DNA from: CAZITB01 sp964542055
GTDB lineage: Bacteria; Planctomycetota; Phycisphaerae; Sedimentisphaerales; CAMDDF01
Reading direction: 5' to 3'
NCBI GenBank assembly: GCA_964542055.1
Contig: CAZITB010000156.1
Span: 1-5,434, forward strand
Length of the DNA: 5,434 bases
Shown here: one piece after another, positions 1-5,434 of the stretch
Numbering within the stretch: position 1 is the first letter of the stretch
Layout: each line of letters starts with the position of its first letter
The notes under the pieces: model-generated
The model's database searches: none
The model's input: the letters and a program-made list of their open reading frames with translations, nothing else
Told to the model about the DNA's origin: nothing
Translations under genes and position numbers: made by a program

Positions 1-1
1 T

Positions 2-5
2 GGAG
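2..5 (+). promoter_or_regulatory. Probable ribosome binding site of greA
   Basis: GGAG lies 9 nt upstream of the ATG at 15 and directly touches the ATG at 6. This spacing favours the second ATG as the translation start. The bases left of the window could contain another site for the first ATG, so the choice is not certain. Confidence 0.45.
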
Positions 6-14
6 ATGTTTGGT

Positions 15-497
15 ATGGTTGAGCTTGTTCCGATATCTATAACGGGATATAATAAACTTTTTGAAGAGCTCAAAGAGCTTGAAGAAGAGGCGGAAGTGGT
101 AAGGAAACGCGTTCAGGAGGCTCGTGAGCAGGGCGATCTGAAAGAAAACGGTGAGTATATTTACGGTCGGCAGCAGCTGGGTTTTATTGAAGGGCGGCTT
201 GGCGAAATCAGAGGACAGATAAATGTTTCTGAGAAGGTTGACTGCACTAAGGTTGATACGAGTAAGGCTAATTTTGGAACCGTTGTTACGATTAAGGATC
301 TGGATAACGGCAATAAAATTACTTACCAGCTTTTGGGCCCGCATGATGCTGATATCGATAATGACAGTATCTCGTATCTTTCGCCGGTTGGTGAGGCTAT
401 ATTCGGGCTGGCTGTGGGCGAGAAGGGGACAGCCGATATACCGCGGGGCGAAATGAATTTTGAGGTTGTTGAAATTAAGCAGGGCGAAGAAGAATAG
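15..497 (+). CDS. greA: Transcription elongation factor GreA
   Basis: The protein is a GreA/GreB-family factor that binds in the RNA polymerase secondary channel and stimulates cleavage of backtracked transcripts, rescuing stalled complexes. From the ATG at 15 it has 160 residues, close to the usual ~158. The N-terminal two-thirds of the first half is a charged coiled coil carrying the diagnostic GDLKENGEY tip; Asp41 and Glu44 match the acidic pair that coordinates catalytic Mg2+ in the family. The C-terminal FKBP-like domain runs from about residue 78 (FGTVVTI) to the end, with the typical ISYLSPVGEAIFG stretch. An earlier in-frame ATG at 6 exists and the frame is open to the left edge, but GGAG at 2-5 abuts that ATG, whereas it sits 9 nt before the ATG at 15. 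The gene is convergent with the signalling operon and functionally unrelated to it. GreA rather than GreB is favoured by general resemblance; the family call is secure. Confidence 0.93.
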   Translation: MVELVPISITGYNKLFEELKELEEEAEVVRKRVQEAREQGDLKENGEYIYGRQQLGFIEGRLGEIRGQINVSEKVDCTKVDTSKANFGTVVTIKDLDNGNKITYQLLGPHDADIDNDSISYLSPVGEAIFGLAVGEKGTADIPRGEMNFEVVEIKQGEEE

Positions 498-528
498 ATA
501 ACAGCTTAAGACAAAAGCCGCGTTATCT
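496..528. terminator. Imperfect hairpin between convergent genes, possible terminator
   Basis: AGATAAC at 496-502 pairs with GTTATCT at 522-528. Inside it GCTT at 504-507 pairs with AAGC at 515-518 around a 7-nt loop, leaving a small 1x3 internal bulge. The element starts on the greA stop codon and ends just before the stop of the convergent response regulator gene. Reading the - strand, the hairpin is followed by a moderately T-rich run (ATTCTTCTTC), which would suit ending the four-gene operon. On the + strand there is no T-tract. The stem is mostly A-T, so it is weak, and a role as a terminator is only plausible. Confidence 0.35.
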
Positions 529-538
529 TCAACTACCC

Positions 539-1210
539 TTAATTTAAGTCGAGAAATTTATAGCCTGTGCCGTGGACGGTTCGTAGGTATTTGCGTGCGG
601 AGCCGATTTTTTTTCGAATGGCGTTTATGTGGGTATCTACGACGCGGGTGTTCTGGGTGTTTATGAGTTTCGCGAGGTATTGGCGGTTGAGGGGTTTGTT
701 TTTATTTTTTACAAGTTCGCAGATGATTGCGTATTCACCGGGGGTGAGGTTTATCGGGTGACTGTCGATTTCGATTTGTCTTTTTTTGCTGTCGATTTTT
801 AAAGGGCCTATGGTTACCAGGCTGTTGAAGAGTTCTGGTTTGTGTCGGCGGAGGATCGCGTTTACGCGGGCAAGGAGTATGGCGGAGTTGAATGGTTTGG
901 AGACGTAATCGTCTGCTCCGATTTTGAAGCCTTTTAAGATGTCTGCGTCGTGGTCTTTTGAGGTTAGCAGGATTACGGGGATGTCTGAGAATTCTTTTGT
1001 TTTTCGCAGGTTTTGTGTGAATCGGGTTCCGAGAGTGTCTGGCAGGACGACGTCCATGAGGATCAGGTCGGGTTTGATACGGCGCATTACTTGCGAGGCT
1101 TGTCTGACGGAGGTGGCGGTCAGGACGGAATAGCCTTCTTTTTTGAGTATCACAGATAATAGCTGGAGTACTTCCGGTGTGTCGTCAACTGCAAGAATGT
1201 TACCGCTCAT
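539..1210 (-). CDS. OmpR-family response regulator, receiver plus winged helix
   Basis: This is a 223-residue two-component response regulator that should bind DNA in the cytoplasm when phosphorylated. The receiver covers about residues 3-121, with acidic pocket Asp9-Asp10, phosphoacceptor Asp53 (LILMDVVLP), switch Thr83, aromatic Tyr102 and Lys105 followed by Pro (KPF). The OmpR/PhoB-type winged helix covers about 131-221: LTPGEY starts the domain, VVDTHINAIRKKIG (190-203) is the recognition-helix segment, and LRTVHGTGYKF (209-219) is the C-terminal wing. Length and order are those of a complete PhoB-like protein. It is the last gene of the operon. Its ATG lies inside the end of the hybrid kinase gene (11-nt overlap), behind a strong AAGGAG site, so the upstream kinase is its likely partner. 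The regulated promoters cannot be deduced, and no specific subfamily name is justified. Confidence 0.95.
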   Translation of the reverse strand: MSGNILAVDDTPEVLQLLSVILKKEGYSVLTATSVRQASQVMRRIKPDLILMDVVLPDTLGTRFTQNLRKTKEFSDIPVILLTSKDHDADILKGFKIGADDYVSKPFNSAILLARVNAILRRHKPELFNSLVTIGPLKIDSKKRQIEIDSHPINLTPGEYAIICELVKNKNKPLNRQYLAKLINTQNTRVVDTHINAIRKKIGSARKYLRTVHGTGYKFLDLN

Positions 1211-3107
1211 TTTTTGCTCCTTCCAGAATTAGGTTGTTCGAATGTTCTGGCAGTTCGGTGTGTTTTGGGAGTATGAAGCTAAAGCAGCTTCCCTGGCCTG
1301 ATTTGCTGTCAACCCATATTCTTCCCTTGTGGAGTTCTACGAGTTCCTTGACGATGTAGAGTCCGAGGCCGGTGCCGTCGTGTACTTTGTCAACGACTTT
1401 GTGTACTCGCATGAATTTTTTGAAGAGCTTGTCGATGTCTTCTTTTGATATGCCGGGTCCGTTATCCTGGATGGAAACTTCTATTTCATTGATGTGGTCG
1501 TTTATGAATATGTTTATGTTTCCGGGTTTGTCGGAGAATTTTACGGCGTTTCCGATCAGGTTGGTCATGACCTGGATCATTCGGTCGGAGTCGATGTTGA
1601 CCATGAGAGCTTTTTTGGGCATTATGGATTTGATGTGGAGGTCTTTGCTAAGTGCGATGCTTTTGAAAGATTCGCTTACTTCGGCGACGATTTTCTGAAT
1701 GGAGCATGGTTTCAAGCTGAGCTTTAATGCGCCGGCTTCTATTTTCGAACAGTCGAGGAAGTCGCTGATGATGCGGGCGAGTCTGTCTATGGTACTGTCT
1801 GCCATTTCGAAATTTTTACGGAGTTTGGAATTGATTCTTCCGTAAGCTCCAGAGAGTGTGTTTGAGATTATATTTTTGAAGATGAACAGGGGTGTTCGCA
1901 GTTCATGTGAGACGGTTGAAACGAATTCGCTTTTGAGGCGGTCGTTTTCTTTTAGTCTTTCGTTTGCGATCCTTAACTGGTTTTCTGTTCGGACTCTGAC
2001 GGTTATGTCGAGCATAAGGCCGTCGAATATCCATTTTCCGTTTCCGATGTTTTCAGGTTTTGCGAGTACCTGGAACCAGCGTTTGCGGTCTTTGACTTCA
2101 GCTTTTCCCTGCCAGTTGCAGGGTGTGAATGAATCGGCAGAGAATTTGAATGCTTTTTTGAAGCTGGTAAGTGTTTGCGAATCGAATATTTGGCTGAATC
2201 TTTCTATGTTGCCGTTTAGATTTTCCGGTCTGAAAGTGAGTATTTCATAGCAGCTTTCACTGATGTATGTAAAGGCAATTTCGTCTTTTTGCCTGTTGTA
2301 AATGCATTGGAATACTACGCCGGGCAAGTTGCTGGTAACTCTTTCGAAGCGGGCCTCAGTTTGTTGGAGTCTGCGTGAGAGCTCTTTGAATGGTGTGATG
2401 TCTTCGACGTATCCATCGCACCGGGAAGCTATGCCTTCGGAATTTATTCTAGTGATGACGGTGTCACGGAGCCATCTGATTTTGCCGTCTTTTCTTTTTA
2501 TCTGGAATTCTATGGGGTGGGCTTGTTGGCCTTTCAAGAGTTTTTCAAAATATTCGATGTACATCTTGCGGAATTCAGGCAGAATCATTTCGTACCTGAT
2601 GTTTTCGTGTTCGGTTATTTCTCGGGCGGTGTAGCCAGTTACGAAATAGCAGTCGGAGCTTCTTTTTATGGTTTGCCTGTTTTGATCGATCTCAATCGAA
2701 TAGATGTAGTTTATGCGTTCGCCTTTTCGACTGTAGTGTTTCAGTGCATCGTCGAGGGCCTGGATCAAGGTTTCTCTTGGGCATGGTTTGGTCAGGAATC
2801 GAAAGACGGTGTTGTTGTTAACAGCGTCGAGGGCTGCGTTTATGTCGGCATAGCCTGTGAGCATTATACAGACGGTATCGGGGCTTATTTCCTTTACAGT
2901 CTGGAAAAGCTGATTGCCGTTGAGTCCGTCCATGTTCATGTCTGAGACAATAACCGCAAATGACGGGCTTTTTTCGATAATCTCCAAGGCGGCGTGTGAA
3001 CCGCAAGCCATTTCAAAATCGTACAATCCCCGCAGATTTCTGCTAAATGCATTTAGCAGCGGGATGTCATCATCCACAAAAAGTATTTTACCCCGTTTGT
3101 CCAGCAT
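1200..3107 (-). CDS. Hybrid sensor histidine kinase: receiver-PAS-PAS-HisKA-HATPase
   Basis: The 635-residue protein begins with a receiver (about 6-124) with Asp12-Asp14, phosphoacceptor Asp56, Thr84 and Lys107 (LTKPC). Two PAS domains follow: about 132-240, with a PAC-like IEFQIKRKDGKIRWLRDT segment and the ending GYVEDIT, and about 250-370, ending in GLMLDIT. A short coiled linker leads to HisKA, with phosphoacceptor His401 (VSTVSHELRTPL). The ATPase domain shows the N box Asn516/Asn520 (NLIGNAVKFS), G1 DNGPG (548-552), F box Phe562/Phe565 and G2 GTGLG (578-582). No membrane segment is visible, so it should be a cytoplasmic kinase. An in-frame ATG at 3185 would give 661 residues. The ATG at 3107 is preferred because it has AGGGA 8 nt upstream, overlaps the HDOD gene by only 20 nt and begins right before the receiver. 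With the receiver first and none at the C-terminus, its input is probably another kinase and its output the downstream OmpR-type regulator; this is inference. Confidence 0.93.
   Translation of the reverse strand: MLDKRGKILFVDDDIPLLNAFSRNLRGLYDFEMACGSHAALEIIEKSPSFAVIVSDMNMDGLNGNQLFQTVKEISPDTVCIMLTGYADINAALDAVNNNTVFRFLTKPCPRETLIQALDDALKHYSRKGERINYIYSIEIDQNRQTIKRSSDCYFVTGYTAREITEHENIRYEMILPEFRKMYIEYFEKLLKGQQAHPIEFQIKRKDGKIRWLRDTVITRINSEGIASRCDGYVEDITPFKELSRRLQQTEARFERVTSNLPGVVFQCIYNRQKDEIAFTYISESCYEILTFRPENLNGNIERFSQIFDSQTLTSFKKAFKFSADSFTPCNWQGKAEVKDRKRWFQVLAKPENIGNGKWIFDGLMLDITVRVRTENQLRIANERLKENDRLKSEFVSTVSHELRTPLFIFKNIISNTLSGAYGRINSKLRKNFEMADSTIDRLARIISDFLDCSKIEAGALKLSLKPCSIQKIVAEVSESFKSIALSKDLHIKSIMPKKALMVNIDSDRMIQVMTNLIGNAVKFSDKPGNINIFINDHINEIEVSIQDNGPGISKEDIDKLFKKFMRVHKVVDKVHDGTGLGLYIVKELVELHKGRIWVDSKSGQGSCFSFILPKHTELPEHSNNLILEGAKNER
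1217..1222 (-). promoter_or_regulatory. Ribosome binding site of the OmpR-family regulator
   Basis: On the - strand the sequence reads GGAAGGAGCAAAAA directly before the ATG at 1210. The AAGGAG core has a 6-nt spacer and lies wholly within the last codons of the hybrid kinase gene (encoding its EGAKNER tail). It is the strongest ribosome binding site in the operon, which suggests that the regulator is made in excess over the kinase. Confidence 0.8.
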
Positions 3108-4338
3108 AAATTTGTTCCCTATTATAATTTGGCAGATATATTTTTGCCCATTTTTCGAATAATTGTAAGTTTCCCGACTGTTCAAGGTAGTCGTAGTTTA
3201 TGTCTGCAGGACTGCCATCGCCCAAAGAGCTGCAAAGCATGTGGTCAAGTACATTTGCGATGTAAACAGCTGCTAAGACGGAGAAATTATCATTTAGGCA
3301 GTTCCATGGGTCATGATGGTAAGTAGCTGCTTCGATGATGATGTTGGGCAGTCCCCACAACTCCAGGAGTGATCCGCCAATTTCGGCGTGTGTGATATCG
3401 ATGATTTGTTTTTCTTTTTCCCATAATGGCAGGCTCTGAATTCTTGATTCGATTATTGATCTGCTGAAATCTTTATGAAATTTGGAAATCAATATTATTT
3501 TACCAGTATCGTGCATCAGCCCTGCCATATTTGCGGTGTCGATATCGTCTTCACTCATTGAAACGGAATTGCATATCCTTCTTGTAAGAGCGCCGACGCG
3601 AATGCAGTGCTGCTGGAGACCTAATACGCCAAAGTCGCGAATTCTGCGGTTGTCGAGTTTTGAAAAGACACCTTCGGTCAGTATCAGTCCTTCGACGGTT
3701 TTGAGGCCGAGGTAAGTTACGGCGTGTATTGGGTCAGCGATTTTGTATTTTAAACCGTATGAAGGGGAGTTGACAACCTGGAGCAGCTTTGTAGTCATTC
3801 CGATATCATTTGAAATAGCTTTTCCGATGTCTCGCGGACTAACGGCAGGCTGCACGAGAAGTTCGATCACGTTTTGATATGCGGCAGGCATTACGGGTAA
3901 TGAAGAAAGATTTGAAATGATTCTACGTACGTTTTCGGTATAGAGTCGCGATCTTAAGGCAAAGGCCTGGTCGATCATTGTTTCGATAGTTCCCGGCTGG
4001 CATGGTTTTGGTATGAAGCGATGAACACATCTGACAGCGCGGTCTATTAGTTTTTTGTCATTGTATCCGCTGAGCATGAATCTTATTGTGTTGGGGTATT
4101 TACGTTTTACTTTTTCAAGGAAGACAACGCCGTTCATGCCGGGCATTTTTAAATCGGATATAACGATATCGTAGTGATGGGTTCTCATAGCTGAGAGCGC
4201 ATCACGAGCGTTGCTGACGAATTCGAGTTTCCACTCGTTCTTTCGGCGGTAAAGTATTCTGCGTAAACCGTCTAGAACGCTTCTTTCGTCGTCAACTACC
4301 AGAAGTCTTTTTTTATTGTTTTGTTGAAATAAATTCAT
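3088..4338 (-). CDS. Response regulator with HDOD output domain
   Basis: This 416-residue protein has a receiver at about 11-125, with Asp16-Asp17, phosphoacceptor Asp62 (VISDLKMPGMNG), switch Ser90 (LSGYND) and Lys111 (PKPC). An HDOD domain follows at about 138-350: LPVMPAAYQNVIELL opens it, and ISNDIGMTTKLLQVVNSPSYG (about 175-195) is the family hallmark. HD-superfamily residues are kept: His244, His276-Asp277 (HDTGK), His317 (THAEIGG) and His341-His342-Asp343. The last ~65 residues match no motif that I recognise. HDOD proteins are known as signalling outputs, often acting by protein contacts, so hydrolase activity is not assured. The ATG at 4338 lies inside the upstream kinase gene (26-nt overlap) and is the only ATG before the receiver. 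No Shine-Dalgarno is visible, so translation is probably coupled to the upstream gene. Its kinase is likely encoded by that gene. Confidence 0.94.
   Translation of the reverse strand: MNLFQQNNKKRLLVVDDERSVLDGLRRILYRRKNEWKLEFVSNARDALSAMRTHHYDIVISDLKMPGMNGVVFLEKVKRKYPNTIRFMLSGYNDKKLIDRAVRCVHRFIPKPCQPGTIETMIDQAFALRSRLYTENVRRIISNLSSLPVMPAAYQNVIELLVQPAVSPRDIGKAISNDIGMTTKLLQVVNSPSYGLKYKIADPIHAVTYLGLKTVEGLILTEGVFSKLDNRRIRDFGVLGLQQHCIRVGALTRRICNSVSMSEDDIDTANMAGLMHDTGKIILISKFHKDFSRSIIESRIQSLPLWEKEKQIIDITHAEIGGSLLELWGLPNIIIEAATYHHDPWNCLNDNFSVLAAVYIANVLDHMLCSSLGDGSPADINYDYLEQSGNLQLFEKWAKIYLPNYNREQIYAGQTG
3116..3120 (-). promoter_or_regulatory. Ribosome binding site deciding the hybrid kinase start
   Basis: The - strand reads AGGGA, then an 8-nt spacer ACAAATTT, then the ATG at 3107. 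The site lies within the final codons of the preceding HDOD gene. It supports the shorter protein rather than the upstream ATG at 3185. Confidence 0.6.
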
Positions 4339-5434
4339 TTCGATTGTTTTTGTAATCTGGGTTTAGAGGTATTTCTACGATGAAGGTTGTGCCTTTTCCT
4401 TTGGCGGTTTCGAAATAGAGCTTACCGTTATGTTTTGAAGTTACTATTGTATGGCAAATCGGCAGTCCCTGCCCGGTTCCTTTGCCGGCTTTTTTAGTTG
4501 TGAAAAATGATTCGAAAATTTTGTCCTGGATTTCTTTTGGAATACCGGTTCCATCGTCGCTGATTTTAACTACTGCGTTTTTTCCTTCCAAAGCAGTGGA
4601 GACAGTGATGAGGCCTTTGCGGGGATTGAAGCCGGCATTTTTCTGCTCGATGCTGTGGGCGGCGTTTATGATAAGGTTCATGAAAACCTGGTTGAGTTCA
4701 TCGATGCAGCAGACTACTTTTGGCAGATTTACATCGAAGTTTGTTTGGATGTTGGTGGTGTATTTTATTTCATTTTTGAGGATGATGATGGTGCTTTCGA
4801 TGGCTTTGTTGATATCGGCGGCTACCATTCTTCTTTCATCCTGATGCGAGAAATATCTCATGGCAGTGACCATGGCAGAGACACGTTTTATTCCTTCGCG
4901 GCTTTGTTCGATAGCAAGGGGTATTTCCTGTGAGAGGAATTCGAGGTCAACATCGTTGCTGTTCTGGAAGGCTTTTTTATTAGATTTCAAAACAGTAAAG
5001 AGTTCTTTGAAAGCGTTGTCGAGAAATTGTATGTTGTCGCCGATGAACTGGATGGGTGTATTTATTTCGTGTGCTACACCGGCGGCAAGCCGGCCGAGGG
5101 TCTGGAGTTTTTGAGACCTGCAAAGTTCGTTTTCGGCTCTTTTGAAGTCGGTATTGTCGAAAATGGCTCCGACTATTTTTGTTGCTTGTGAATTCGGACT
5201 TAAAGTGAAACGGCCTTTTTCTAGGATTTCAACTGTGTTGCCATCTTTTTTCTGGATTTTATATTCTATTGAGAAATCGCTTGAGTTTTTTACGGCTTTT
5301 TCGAGGGTTTTTTCATATTTTTTCTGGTCTTTAGGTAATATGATATCCTGCCAGAGGATGCTGGATTCGATGAACTCGCTTGGGGTGTAGCCGGTCAGGG
5401 CTTCAATGTGAGGGCTTAAATACAAAAAGCCTGT
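4313..5434 (-). CDS. PAS-domain sensor histidine kinase, N-terminus beyond window
   Basis: The reading frame is open to the right edge, so this is the C-terminal 373 residues of a longer kinase. A TTG at 5425 could be read as a start but falls within a PAS core (GFLYLSPHIEALTGYTPSEF) and is not credible. Counting from the edge, the PAS/PAC unit spans about 1-97, ending VGAIFDNTDFKRAE. The phosphoacceptor helix has His122 in GRLAAGVAHEINTPIQFIGD, and an elongated helical segment (about 135-200) includes EIPLAIEQSREGIKRV. The ATPase domain shows the N box Asn253/Asn257, G1 DDGTG (293-297), FFTTK and G2 GTGQG (319-323). HEINTPIQ with GTGQGL marks a soluble-core kinase subgroup, known from proteobacteria and others, that often sits beside receiver proteins. 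No membrane segment is visible in this part; one could lie outside. It is the first visible gene of the operon and the likely phosphodonor for the HDOD regulator and/or the hybrid kinase receiver. Confidence 0.93.
   Translation of the reverse strand, partial: TGFLYLSPHIEALTGYTPSEFIESSILWQDIILPKDQKKYEKTLEKAVKNSSDFSIEYKIQKKDGNTVEILEKGRFTLSPNSQATKIVGAIFDNTDFKRAENELCRSQKLQTLGRLAAGVAHEINTPIQFIGDNIQFLDNAFKELFTVLKSNKKAFQNSNDVDLEFLSQEIPLAIEQSREGIKRVSAMVTAMRYFSHQDERRMVAADINKAIESTIIILKNEIKYTTNIQTNFDVNLPKVVCCIDELNQVFMNLIINAAHSIEQKNAGFNPRKGLITVSTALEGKNAVVKISDDGTGIPKEIQDKIFESFFTTKKAGKGTGQGLPICHTIVTSKHNGKLYFETAKGKGTTFIVEIPLNPDYKNNRNEFISTKQ

Noticed and set aside
223..456. 77-residue + strand frame inside greA
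   Set aside because: Out-of-frame shadow of the GreA C-terminal domain, Arg- and Leu-rich, with no supporting signal.
1858..2250. 130-residue + strand open frame antisense to the second PAS domain
   Set aside because: Composition is Ser/Phe/Leu-rich as expected for a reverse-complement shadow; no domain, no ribosome binding site.
2517..2945. 142-residue + strand open frame opposite the hybrid kinase
   Set aside because: It lies wholly antisense to the receiver and first PAS region, matches no family I recognise, and is explained by the codon use of the real gene.
2818..3006. 62-residue - strand frame inside the hybrid kinase receiver
   Set aside because: Out-of-frame overlap of a receiver with intact catalytic residues; Arg-rich nonsense composition and no frameshift evidence.
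4482..4844. 120-residue + strand open frame opposite the first kinase
   Set aside because: Opposite a kinase core with clear N, G1 and G2 motifs; the apparent hydrophobicity is a shadow effect.
5423..5425. TTG as the start of the first kinase
   Set aside because: The frame stays open to the window edge and the codon falls in the middle of a PAS core, so the true start is outside the window.
540..5434. CRISPR repeats, insertion sequence ends, tRNA genes or a toxin-antitoxin pair in the signalling block
   Set aside because: No regularly spaced repeats, terminal inverted repeats, transposase motifs or tRNA-like folds were seen; the stretch is fully occupied by the four genes.

Overview
The window holds one complete transcription-factor gene on the + strand (a GreA-type elongation factor, about 15-497). 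Convergent to it is a tightly packed block of four signal-transduction genes on the - strand (539-5434). Base composition looks moderate, roughly mid-40s % GC by eye. Nothing fixes the taxonomy. Many PAS kinases, an HDOD response regulator and receiver-first hybrid kinases suggest a free-living Gram-negative with rich two-component signalling, for example a planctomycete/PVC or a deltaproteobacterial-type lineage. That is an inference from gene content only.

Layout in the direction of transcription of the - strand block, from the right edge leftwards: (1) a PAS histidine kinase whose 5' end lies beyond the window (4313-5434); (2) a receiver-HDOD response regulator (3088-4338), overlapping the kinase by 26 nt; (3) a receiver-PAS-PAS-HisKA-HATPase hybrid kinase (best start 3107, end 1200), overlapping the HDOD gene by 20 nt; (4) an OmpR-family receiver plus winged-helix DNA-binding regulator (539-1210), overlapping the hybrid kinase by 11 nt. 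All junctions overlap, so the four are almost certainly one transcript with translational coupling. Its promoter is not in the window.

A reasonable working model is a branched or serial phosphorelay. The first kinase senses a signal through its PAS domain and may phosphorylate the HDOD regulator and/or the N-terminal receiver of the hybrid kinase. The hybrid kinase, which has no C-terminal receiver of its own, would then phosphorylate the OmpR-type regulator, which acts on promoters. The outputs would be a DNA-binding protein and an HDOD protein that may act through protein contacts or a metal site. This wiring is inferred from domain order and gene order only.

The 41-nt gap between the two convergent stop codons (498-538) forms part of an imperfect hairpin that may end transcription. 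No tRNA, rRNA, CRISPR array, insertion sequence or notable repeat was seen, and no gene-free stretch exceeds 300 bases.
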